DNA of 64,000 nucleotides from Diphasiastrum complanatum (lineage: Eukaryota; Streptophyta; Lycopodiopsida; Lycopodiales; Lycopodiaceae). The stretch is taken from contig CM055097.1 in NCBI GenBank assembly GCA_029204225.1, forward strand, positions 9,647,184 through 9,711,183, written 5' to 3'. This document shows, one piece after another, positions 1 to 10,155 of this stretch. The position numbers and the translations under genes are program-made. Numbering within the stretch: the stretch's first letter is position 1; every line of letters starts with the position of its first letter. Under the pieces are notes generated by a model. It saw nothing but the letters and a program-made list of their open reading frames with translations, did no database searches and was not told where the DNA came from.

Positions 1-795
1 TCCCAGAATCGCACAAAAAAAAAAACAGTATATAAATTTTTTTTTGCACCTCCTCACGACCAGAATTGGCAGGCATCTACTCGGCGATACGGAGGTGGTG
101 TGCACGGTGCCAGGGGGATCTGAGCTTCGTGCAGAGCGAAACGATCAAATTTTGATATTTGGTGAGTACAGGCTTGATTTTTTGCAAGTGTTGACATTGA
201 GTTGTAGGCAACCAAATCGAGCGTAGTTTGGCTCTAGACCACCTTTCTTCATGCCCACGGTGATTTCTACGGCCTAGTTTCAGCCGTTACGACACGCCTA
301 GCGAGATTTGAACACCACATTCCAAATGCTTGTGTTTTTTTGCCATTTTCACAAAATGACTTGTGGGCAACCGATTCAGGTGATGTCTGAGCCTAGAATG
401 CATTTCCACATGCCTGCAGAGACACCTATGACCTCCGTTCTGCCCGTCTACGTCCGTATCACAAATTTCAATTTCCATGCCCTAATTCCATGTTTCTTAG
501 GGTTTAAGCGTGGAACATCGTGCAAGCATGTGACAGTAGCGTGGTTTAGGCATGCACTGAACTCCTTTACGCCTGCAAGGACTCCCATGTTAGTGTCAGT
601 CGCTAGTTTTTGCTCAAACTGAAATGATTCTATCCCTCGCCCTAATCTCGTGTGTTTTTTGGCACTTGCTATGATTTTACTAGAATCAATGTGACGTGTG
701 CTCGGATGTGTTGAGCTCTGTTTTAGGCTGGTAATGTTTTTCAATGCAGTGTGTTTTCTTCTACTGAACGGTTGCCTGCTTATTTTTGTTTGCAG
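1..795. other. No recognisable gene upstream of hAT exon
   Basis: I see no domain or conserved coding frame here. The stretch leads into a pyrimidine-rich acceptor (tttgtttgcag, ending at 795), so it may contain the upstream intron or 5' part of the hAT gene. Inverted ends of the hAT element were not found. Confidence 0.4.
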
Positions 796-3668
796 GTTTG
801 ATCTCGTGTCAACACGATGCCGGTGCGGGGCCGAGGCCTTTGGGGCGAGGTTGAACCAAGGGGGATGTGGCTACACACCATGGTACAGGAGTGCGCAGAT
901 GAAGATGCTTGCATTGTGGTGGTCTGTTCACAGGATCACTTACCACGGTTAGGGCTCACTTACTGAGGGTCAGAGGGCCGGGTGGGCGGGCATTGGGCAT
1001 ATTTGATTGCCCCAGGATTTCTGATGAGGAGAGGCAGAGGTTATCTATTATGTACGGGCCCGATGGTGCATCACAGGTTTCCGGACAGGGACAGGGACAG
1101 GGAGCAGGAGCAGCTACAGGTTCACAGGCAGGGCTCACAGGTAGGCAAACACGGCCTACTACGGGTGCAGAGGCTAGTACAGCACGTTCTGGGCAGGGTT
1201 TAGGTGCAGTGCATGGTCCAGGCGAGGCCACTCCAGTTCCACCTGCAGCAGCAGGGCTTAGTTCAGAGGGGAGAGCGTCACATGAGCAGGTTGGATCAAC
1301 GACAACGGGTCCTTCTCGTCCCTCCTCTTCTTCGGCGGCAGATGTTGGACATGCTTCGACAGCTCCTCCTAGAGAGAGTGATACACCCACAGATCAGCCA
1401 TCCATTTCGCACAGTCTACGTGGCGTGGATGCCACTCGAGGTGGTGACGCCATCACAGCTGATTTCATATGGGAGGTTATTAGAGATGTCATTGTTGACA
1501 TTGGGGTGGAGCATGTGGTTCAGGTTGTCACGGACAACGCTTCGAACTGCAAGCAGATGGGAGAGATTATGACGAGGGAGCACCCCAACATTGTGTGGAC
1601 ACCCTGTGCTGCACCTTGCATAGACTTGCTCATCCATGACCTGTGTGCACTTCCATGGATCAGAGAGGTATTGGTTTCTCCATTTGCTATGCTATCTTGA
1701 TTGACGCCTGCTCCATGCTGCTAAACACATCTCAACTACCGTCTAAACTTTTTACTAGATGTTTGTGCTGCAGATCACTTCTACGGCCATGCGCTTGGTC
1801 ACTTTTGTTACCAGGAAGAGGCGTGTGCTGGCCCTATTCCGCACCTTCTCGCACCTAAACCTGAAGAAGCCAGCACCCACACGCTTTGCGTTTTACTTCT
1901 TGGTGCTAGAGCGATTGACAAAGGTGAAGGACGCACTGCGGCAAATGGTTTCCAGCGAGGCCTTCTGAGAGTTCATGGACGTCCCACATGCGGCGTTTTT
2001 CCGGTCCACTGTGTTCGGTGATGAGTTTTGGGCACGTGCTGAGGAGATTGTTGCGGTCCTTCTACCCATTTTCAGAGTGCTGCGCCTGGTAGACCGTGAG
2101 GGGTGCACTCTTGTTCTCATTTACGAGTTCATGGACCGCATCGGCGAGGGGATTCTGACGTCAGGCTTGGACGAGCACAAGTATGACTCTTCAGTGTCTA
2201 TTTTGTTGTTTCTCACTCAAGTCTGATACGTTTCTTTTATGCTATGGTTACCTGATTGTTGTACTTTGTCTACTGTAGGAGGCGCGAGATCTCGCATATC
2301 TGGGAGGCCAGATGGGACTACTTCCACCGACCCATCCAGGCCGTAGCCCACATATTGCACCCCTTGTGGCGCGAGACTCGGGATCAGGACGATCAGGAGC
2401 TGCACCGGGGATGGGTGGAGTACACGGAGCGCGTATGGCCTGGACCAGGTACGTGTGATAATTTGCTTGGTAGCCTAAATACTGCAGTAGTTACTGTAGT
2501 GTGCTCATTGCTAGTGTGTGAATTCGAGGGGACTTACATGTGCCTGGGTTTTTTCTTCTGCCAACAGGTCCGATGCTCGCTAACATTACACGCTAGCTGC
2601 TCATATCTTTGAGTGCTACCAGTTTCCTTTCGATGGAGAGCAGAGTTGGCGGAGGGAGGATCAGCTGAGACCCGTTACATGGTGGGGCTACCACGGGCAC
2701 AGCACAGATGACCTCCTGCGGCGACTAGCCGAGAGAGTCCTTGCACAAGACTGTTTAGCAGGAGTTTGCGAGCGGAATTGGAGCACCTGGGCCTTGTATC
2801 ACACGCAGAAGAGGAATAGGTTATCCATCGAGCAGTGTAAGCGGTTGGTGTTTGTGAACACCAACGGCCGTCGCACACGAGGAGGGGGCCAGATGTTCGA
2901 GGTGAGTCACATCATTACCCCCTGTTTCTTGCTATGCGTTGACGAATTGAATTGCTTTCGAATTATGCAATGAATTGCAAAATACCTGCCTGACAACAAT
3001 GTATTGTTTCTGGTTGCAGGTGAACCCTGACACTTGCTTGGTGGATTCGGCAGCTGCTGCTCCTCGGGCACCACCCACGTAGGAGGAGATGGATGATGAG
3101 ATCTATAGAGAGTTCTATAGATAGGCACAGGCAGGGTGGAGAGGAGCTCGGGGCTGACTATCAGGAGGAGGAGTGGGTTGAGGGGGATACGGAGGAGGAT
3201 GAGGAGATGGGGGCGGAGGCACAGGGCTGGTGGACCCTGATGCGGAGACAGAGGAGGAGCTAGCCATTCCTGCACATACACCTAGAGGGAGACCTAGAGG
3301 TTCTGGTGGGGGGGGGTGAGTTCGCTTTTTGTAGACAGGAGTGGAGCATCACAGGCAGCCGTCGGCCAGGCATCATCACAGTGGGTAGGGCCATCCCAGG
3401 GCGTAGGATCACAATCACCTGACACACAGACATGTAGGGGTAGACACAGGAGTGGGGACAGGCAGAGGGGGGCCATAGGAGGGGAGAGAGGCAGAGGCAG
3501 AGGCAGGGGGAGGATCCAGAGCCAGAGCACGCAACAGAGAGCTGGAGCACGCAGCAGAGCCAGGGCCACACCACGGCATATGGCTCCTCCAGGTCCGATT
3601 ACCCTTGGGATCTGTAGTCAGGCACAAATTCAGATGATGATTCCTACCATGACTCTGACGAGTCTTAG
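796..3668 (+). pseudogene. hAT-family transposase gene (BED finger, DUF659-type core, hAT dimerisation region), decayed
   Basis: This is the relic of a hAT DNA-transposon transposase with introns. A BED-like finger begins near 903 (RCLHCGGLFTGS, then RAHLLRVRG). A Gly/Gln/Pro-rich linker follows, then a DUF659-type block (VVTDNASNCKQMGEIM, TPCAAPCIDLLIHDL) in which the usual His of the CAAHC motif reads Pro. Likely exons are 796-1667, 1774-2193, 2279-2448 (ISHIWEARWDYFHRPIQAVA), 2568-2901 and 3020-3668. The fourth has the C-terminal hAT dimerisation signature (VCERNWSTWALYHTQKRNRL, LVFVNTN). The last ends in an acidic tail (SDDDSYHDSDES, stop 3666-3668). Decay is clear: TGA at 900 and 1966 where Trp is expected, and TAG codons at the start of the last exon where Gln is expected. 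The first part of DUF659 seems deleted before GVDATRGG. Family assignment is firm; exon ends are by eye. Confidence 0.85.
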
Positions 3669-3783
3669 TTGTGTAGTTTTCATTACGTTCATGGAACATC
3701 ATTGTACCCCCATTTTGGTGCCATGTGGCCCGATATTATATATTTTGATAATCCTATTCACAACAGTGTAATGATTCAGTACT

Positions 3784-4089
<306 letters not shown>

Positions 4090-4140
4090 TTGGGGCATTT
4101 CGTTTTTTTATTAAAAGGAGCAATAGCGTAAACCTGGAAG

Positions 4141-4356
4141 TTGATGCACCTAAACTAGACCATCCTGCACCCGAAACATTCGGCAAATTACACATTAATT
4201 ATGCTCTTAATTAGAGCTTTCATCTGATACCCCATATTGCCCAAAAAACAAACCAAAAAAAAGAAAAAAGCGTTTTTGGAATTTTTCAGAAAGGCATTTC
4301 TGAACCGCGTTTGTGAACGCAATTCTGAAACGCGTTTCAGAAACGTAGTGCATCTA
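4141..4356. mobile_element. Short inverted-repeat element, MITE-like, copy 1
   Basis: The element is bounded by TTGATGCACC and GTGCATCTA, which are imperfect inverted repeats. It shares about 100 bases with a second copy at 5251-5428 (ACTAGACCATCCTGCACCCG, then GCTCTTAAT.AGAGCTTTCATC). Its right half contains palindromic stretches around CGCGTTTCAGAAACG. It has no coding capacity. No clear target duplication was found, so the superfamily is unassigned. Confidence 0.55.
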
Positions 4357-4847
4357 TGGATTGAACACAAAAGGACATATAAAGATTGGATGGTGGAACA
4401 AACCAACCCAACCAAACCTGGGTTGATCGTATCTAGCTCCCAAGCTATGGAACGGTTGGCAATATCTAATTGGAAGCAGGAGCGACAACGCACTCTAGCA
4501 ACATCTAGCTACCAAGCTTGTACTTTGAGGATCCAAGTGAGGGGTGTGGACATACTTATACACACCCAAGTTCCTCCCTAACCGGGGGTGAACTAGGACC
4601 CCTCACTAAGATTGTGGACACATATGCAGCCTAATTGGGCCACATCTCCCACTACCTAATGAGCCAGTGCCATGCAAAATCCACCATAGATTTTAGGCCT
4701 CACCAAGCCATTCTTGTGATAATACATTATGAGGCCCCAATCTTCACATCATAACTGATGTACGAGTTGAGTTGGGCCCGCCTGACCACTTATAGAATTG
4801 AGTTCATGGTCAAGTATAACTAACTATGGTTAAATAAGGGCATGACA
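4357..4847 (-). repeat. Possible Ty3/gypsy 3' LTR end on - strand
   Basis: Read on the - strand, a purine tract (TTTAAGGGGGGAAG, about 4850-4864) is followed directly by TATGTCATGCCC. A G-rich polypurine tract followed by TGTCAYGCCC is typical of plant gypsy 3' LTR starts. The sequence just upstream on - reads like the end of a gypsy pol frame. The other LTR boundary was not located; 4357 is simply the edge of the neighbouring MITE-like element. Confidence 0.35.
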
Positions 4848-5010
4848 TACTTCCCCCCTTAAACAAGGTCTATCCTCGTAACCTAAAGTTGGAACCTCAT
4901 TTTTATCTACAGGGGGGTGTAGGGCCCCCCCCTTACTGTTAGTATGGGGTCTATTGTGAGACCATGATGGTCAGGAGATGGCTAGATTACAGTGTCTATA
5001 TAGCAGGAAG

Positions 5011-5125
5011 TCCCGTGGGGGGTTCGGGGGGCGGTAACCCCCCGAGGAACAGGGGGTCCGGGGGGTAACGCCCCCCAACGGCAGGGTCCGGGGGCTGCTG
5101 GTAGACCCCGGCCCCGACGGTAAGG
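5011..5125. repeat. G/C-rich palindromic cluster
   Basis: This is a short island of alternating G- and C-runs in otherwise AT-rich DNA (GGGGGGCGGTAACCCCCC, GGGGGGTAACGCCCCCC, GGGTCCGGGGG). The blocks can pair with each other as hairpins with GTAA-type loops. No coding frame is evident. Confidence 0.6.
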
Positions 5126-5250
5126 CCTCTTCATGATTTGGCCTTCCAACTCCCTGAGCGAAAACACACTTACTGGGACCATCTGTGATCGTAACGAACA
5201 TGCTAGAGGTTAGTTTTGAATTTTTATCCTTGACAGAACCCAACATGGAT

Positions 5251-5428
5251 TAATGCACCTGAACTAGACCATCCTGCACCCGAAACAGTCGGCAAACTAC
5301 ACAGTAATAATGCTCTTAATCAGAGCTTTCATCTGATACCCTATTGCCCAAAAAAAATTTCAAAAAAAATAAAACAAAAAAAACGATTCTGCACGATTCT
5401 GGTTTTTTTCCGAATCGTGGTGCATCTA
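5251..5428. mobile_element. Short inverted-repeat element, MITE-like, copy 2
   Basis: The ends are TAATGCACC and GGTGCATCTA, inverted repeats with one or two mismatches. The internal sequence matches copy 1 at 4141-4356 in the same orientation. The right part differs and carries its own imperfect palindrome around CGATTCTGCACGATTCTGG. Similar ends with a variable interior fit a MITE family or a degenerate short repeat. Confidence 0.55.
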
Positions 5429-6260
5429 TGTCTAGGATTAGGAAATGATTAATGGGAGTTATCCATGACTTTTTTCTTTTTGTATAAAAAAGGGACTCCT
5501 CATCAAGAGCAAATTTGATTAAAATGAAACCTGTAGAGGCCCCCCTATAACAGGCTGAAATTAACCATTACACAATTATTATTCATGCGGCACTAGCAAC
5601 ATTAATTGCAAATAAGTGCTGCTATTCAACCATAGGCTTCTATAATAGATTTGACAATTAGCTGGAAGCAAAACAAATTAGAGCTATTTAACAATTTTGC
5701 AAATTGGCCATCGTGTGTACATTCTTATGGGAATGCCTAATCGCGGTTTATTAGACAGATGAGAGTGCAATTTTATTAAATTTTTGTACTGTTTTTGATG
5801 CATTATACGGTCTAATGAGTTCTCGGATTTGACATGAAAAAATACCAAGTAACATGCAATGTTTGGTTTAACCTCACAAGGTCGGACTAGTTATTTAGGA
5901 TGACCAATATTGGGCCATTGAAGTTTCTTTTAGTTGGTTCCCTAGAGATCCCTCAAGACATACACTTTTGTTTGAAACTTGAGCAAAAGATAAAACAAAA
6001 ACTAAATTAACCACCCCCCCCCCCACCCCCCCCACCCCCCCAATTGGCCCCAGCGCACCTTATGGGATAAAGAAACATGTGTCAATCACACAGGCTTGGG
6101 CAGAAACTTTGGGCAGGTTTCTATCAATAAAAAATCAATTTTTTAAACTTAAAAACAAACGTGTTCCTGAGATTGAGCTGGGGCCAAAACTGGGCAGTAC
6201 CTCCAAGATGCAAGACCCCCCCCCCCCTCTTTTTTCGTCCTCTCTCTCTAGCGTTATGGC
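5429..6260. other. Intergenic, no gene seen
   Basis: The sequence is AT-rich and includes an interrupted poly-C stretch near 6012-6042 and C/T-rich sequence near 6210-6250. No domain or splice-supported frame was recognised. Confidence 0.5.
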
Positions 6261-6413
6261 ATGACATCTAGCTCGCAACTCATGCAAGCTCTTGCGAACG
6301 CATTCTACGACACAGCAAAGGCAGCCGCCCATGAGATCGTGGCAAGGGATATCCCGCGGTTCTACCAACATGCTAGCAATGCCCTACCGACTGCCCGCAG
6401 ATCGTGCTTATAG
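6261..6413 (+). CDS. Short open frame, unknown (about 50 aa)
   Basis: This short ATG-initiated frame begins MTSSSQLMQALANAF and ends PTARRSCL before TAG. It is Ala-rich, probably helical, and has higher GC than its surroundings. It follows a CT-rich stretch that could be a leader. I recognise no family. It could be a chance frame or a first exon. Confidence 0.15.
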   Translation: MTSSSQLMQALANAFYDTAKAAAHEIVARDIPRFYQHASNALPTARRSCL

Positions 6414-6639
6414 TTAAGCAGCAACAAGCATGCAACCATTTGTTGTCTGTTACTAATCCACCCTACAACTGATTCTCTCATGAACTGCAAGTTGCAGATT
6501 TTGAGCTCCAAAGTCTACATGTAGAGCAATCAATAGGTAGCTAGTCTCTACTAGAAGTCCAACCTCAAACTCAGAGAAATAGGAAAAAAGAGAGGAAGAG
6601 AAACTCATGAGGTGGTTGTGCCTTCTACAAGGCTTGGGT

Positions 6640-6930
6640 AGCTATGAAAAGGTGTTTGGCAATAGCTTAATCATCATGATGGTCTTGCAAGATTGAAAGC
6701 AAAGCACATGACTCACAAGGATAGGTATAGTTTCTTTGAAGAGTTAAGTGATGGACAAGAGGTGTACTTGGGTGACAATTCTACACGTCAGGTCAAGGGA
6801 AATGGCACAATTTGTCTTATGAAACAATTCCGGTCTGTCTTATAAATGACCTTTATGTACCAAGGCGTGTAAAGAACCTTTTTTCTCTTGGTGTTATCAC
6901 CAATATGAAAGTTAAATTTTTGATTCAACT
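6640..6930 (+). pseudogene. Ty1/copia protease-region fossil
   Basis: A degraded + strand copia polyprotein segment. Legible motifs are KHMTHKDRYSFFEELS, followed by GQEVYLGDNSTRQVKGNGTI and then (Y)VPRRVKNLFSLGVIT. These match the stretch just after the DSGA active site of copia aspartic proteases, up to the conserved Leu-Ser-Val/Gly segment. The catalytic Asp-Ser-Gly itself is not preserved. Frameshifts and a stop occur near 6840. It is not linked to the - strand LTR at 7236-7597, since the orientations disagree. Confidence 0.6.
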
Positions 6931-7221
6931 TGTCTTGTCAAGAACAACAACGAGAGTATGAAGGATTACACACTATGACTGTTGTAGCCCTTGTCCAAGG
7001 TACAATTGGCACCTTCACAAGATCTTCCTACAAAAAGGGTGCCTTAATTCTCCACAAGCGCCTCTCCACAACTTTTTGAAAAATAGCTCAAAATCCAATT
7101 TGTTTGCTATGGTTGTCATCCCCATGATGATAGTTGTCCATCAATACCAACTGTAGTTTGAAAAGATCCATGTAGAGGTCGCCCACTTCCAAGATTGTGG
7201 TGCTTATTCAAGGATTTGATT

Positions 7222-7235
7222 AGGCTTTGATACCA
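7222..7235 (-). other. Copia primer-binding site
   Basis: On the - strand the sequence reads TGGTATCAAAGCCT directly after the LTR end. It resembles the initiator tRNA-Met complement used by plant copia elements (TGGTATCAGAGC). Confidence 0.65.
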
Positions 7236-7597
7236 TGTTGAAAATGGTGGATGACAATAACACATCAATTGCATAAGTACTTAAAAAAGTTAGCAAACAT
7301 CAAGTCTCAAGCTCCTTGAAAAGAGAGATGGATAACTAAGGGGGTGTGGTAACCCCTCAAGATTCAAAGATCTTGGGTGCCATGTGTTGTACATGCATGA
7401 TAGTCATCCACGAGGTGTCACTTACTAAATTTAGCTCTAGGTCTCAAGTGGACCATGTGTCCAGCTTGACCTACTTGCTAAAATGTGCATAAGAGGGGTT
7501 CACAATGTATATAATATATACCCCCATGGCATATGCACAACCTACAAGTTACAATAACATAAAGCATAAAGGAGTAAATTAGGCATCTATTTCAACA
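7236..7597 (-). repeat. Copia-type LTR, 362 bp
   Basis: The LTR has matching inverted ends (TGTTGAAA..TTTCAACA) and abuts a primer-binding site on its left, so it is the 5' LTR of a - strand element. The body of that element is not recognisable to the left, where + strand copia protease sequence lies instead. It is probably an isolated or truncated 5' LTR. Confidence 0.65.
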
Positions 7598-8960
7598 AGA
7601 ACCTGTTCGCACATCCACCATATGACCACGTTGGAGCTATAGTCTCTTGCTACCTTTAGCCACACCCACTTGAACTGTTGTCTTTGAATAAGTGTACACA
7701 TAAGCATCGATCTTTTTTTGTCATAGGATCTTGCTCAAGTGCTCTTATTAACTATGTTAGAAGCCTCTTCATGTCTATAAAAAAAGGGGAACTACTACAA
7801 ATACAAAATAAAATCCCTCTTTGAAAAAAGCAAGTGAGCTCTATGTGTTACTACTATAGCTTGACAAGCTCAAATCCCAATAGCCCAATCTAATAGCTCG
7901 TGGATACCACCCAAAACCACAAATTGAATGCTTGCCAATGTATTCCACAATGTTCCTCCACATATCGCTGACGAACCCATTTCTCCCATCAATTTGTGCA
8001 AAATTGTGCCGATGGAGTCAGAAGTAGAGGTTGCTGAAATTTTTGGTTGATTTCTTTATCGAAGAGGGGTTTTTATTACTCTCAAATGAGAATTTGATAC
8101 CAAATACTTCGAGCTTCTCGCTCTTAAGGTAGCTATAAATGTTCCTCCCTCCCATAGACCATTATTTCAAGGCCCTACCTTCTATTGTGGTTTTTGGTTA
8201 CCTGGTCTCGTTAAGGTTGACCAGGTTGATTCCCCAAGTTTCTAACCCTTCCAAACTAGTGTGACCACACCCTTGTGCCCTGATGACAATGTCAACACAT
8301 GCAACTAACTCTAGCATTGACAACTATTTCCATGATTATAATTTACAATATCACATCTCTGACGATTTGTTAGGCAGTCTCACCAAGTCACTTTTTGTGG
8401 TGCACCTAACCATGCTTGGGCCTGATGCCTAGCTAAAGATATTGGCCATCACTATTGCTTACAGTAGACTAGCGAGTCCTCTATCTTAGGGGTCATCTTA
8501 GGTTTGCAATGTGCAATTTTCCTCACCTTCTTGTGGATTTGAAAGTTGTTTACTTGGTCCATGACAAAATAGCACATTATTGGTTTGCTAACTTTTTTTG
8601 AGTTTGCGGATAATGGATGTTTCAAGGTGGTGCTAAATTATAAATGATTTTACTCAAGTTATTATATACCGGGTTCACATATTATTTCTTGTGGTCACAT
8701 TAGAGAAACTCTTGTAAAGGTACCTTTTTTGACTTCCAACTATTCCATGGCTCAATAGTGTGTGGCCATGTGTGTTCTGTATGTGGCACGAACCCCCATA
8801 ATGTGAACATAGACTCTAGTTGCTACTTGGGCAGGTCTAGATCTACCCAAAAATCAGGTGGTGCACAAATTCCGATAATGTGAACATAGATTATAGTTGC
8901 CCACAACTAAATTTGGGCAAGTCTTTGAGCATTGCTCTCTATAAAAACTCTCTTAGTTGG
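7598..8960. other. No gene recognised
   Basis: AT-rich sequence without a supported coding frame. It probably consists of old repeat remnants and possible intron of the downstream RRM gene. Confidence 0.4.
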
Positions 8961-8969
8961 CTCTCCCTA

Positions 8970-9001
8970 TAGGGTCTTTTTTGGATTTAAAACTCCTCTA
9001 A
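8970..9001. repeat. Isolated right end of the CATTAGAGGAG MITE-like family
   Basis: AGGGTCTTTTTTGGAT followed by ttaaaactcctctaatg matches the right terminal repeat of the insertion at 44038-44415. The opposite end is not clear; a weak candidate lies near 8698. Confidence 0.5.
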
Positions 9002-9324
9002 TGATTTTGAGATAGCCATTGATTATCTCCTCCATAATGTGTTGTGGTCATTTCTATTCCATCAATTATTAAGGGTTGGTATGACTGCATCTCCTTGATC
9101 ATAGATATCTATTTGTTGGACCAATGAAAACTATAAATATGATAAAGAACTCATTAAAACTAGAAAGAATTGAGAGAGGTGATTGGGGAGGGTGGCAACA
9201 AGTAATATGCATAGGTATTGGGTCTCAGCATTATTGAATGATGGAAAAAGTTTAAGTTATTATTTCACTGTTAATTTTGTAGCAAGGCAATCTTCTGTAG
9301 TATCTCCTTATGTTTGTATTGCAG

Positions 9325-10155
9325 ATCGTGAAGGATTTGGTAACAAAGAAGTCCAGAGGTTTTGCTTTTGTCACTTTCTCCAACAAGGTAAACCCTCATA
9401 ATTCATTCATCACAGGAGAGGTTGTCTTATTGATTTTCTTTTTGAACAAGGATGACCCATCACGTATGTAGCTAAATAAGTAATGGAGATAATCACTCTA
9501 GTGGAAGTCTATGCTGATGACTGGACCAACATTAGATGTTTAAGTTCGATGTTTTAGTGATCATATTAGTTTGAAACCAATCTGATAAGGCTTCAAATTT
9601 TTTTCATTTGTTCCAATAAAACAAGGCCAAGGCTTTTGAGTTGCTAGAATTTGCTACTTACATCTTGGTGTTTCAAGAAAAAAGATTGTTCAATGAACGT
9701 TTATCAAAGAAATGTAAGTGAACATTAGACACAATGTGAACAATAAACTTTTCTATGGTAAATTTGTTTTTGCCATAAAAAAACTATGTTGGTGTTTGGG
9801 CTTGTTATTTTTGTTGGGACATTTGTTTCCACCCCATGTAGTAAAGTTCTAATAATTTTTTTCCAAAAGTATTTCAAATGTATGGAACAAAATATGTTCC
9901 ATACGTACAAAGCGTTGTTCTATGTTTTGTGTTTATAGTTCTTAATTCCAGTTCATTCAATATGCAAAATTATTATCAACTAAAAGATTGCTACATTGAT
10001 AACTAAGCCTTGTAACTTCAAATTAACATGCTAATGTTTGAAAAGGATGATGGTGCTTTCTTGTCTTAGGAAGAAGCTTTGAGTGCCATTGAAAGTTGTG
10101 ACGGGTCAAAAGTGGACGACTTCATGATCAAAGCCAACCTACCCTTATTTCCAAA
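9325..10155 (+). CDS. RRM RNA-binding protein, two internal exons (partial gene)
   Basis: Two plausible exons encode consecutive parts of an RNA-recognition motif. Exon 9325-9387 follows ...ttgtattgcag and precedes gtaaac; it encodes 21 residues including the RNP1 octamer context KSRGFAFVTFSNK. Exon 10070-10155 follows ...ttgtcttag and precedes gtaagt; it encodes EEALSAIESCDGSKVDDF and then MIKANLPLF, matching the second helix and last strand of the RRM fold. Codon phase is kept across the 682-bp intron. The RNP2-bearing first part and any later exons were not found, so the gene may have long introns or be a captured fragment. No disabling mutation is seen in either exon. Chloroplast or glycine-rich RRM proteins are possible relatives. 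Confidence 0.7.

Noticed and set aside
956-1390. Pro/Ser/Cys-rich frame on - over the hAT gene
   Set aside because: Shadow of the Gln/Gly-rich hAT linker on +, whose domain context is clear.
3260-3702. Several - strand frames opposite the hAT C-terminus
   Set aside because: They mirror the repetitive Arg/Gly-rich tail of the hAT gene and have no domains.
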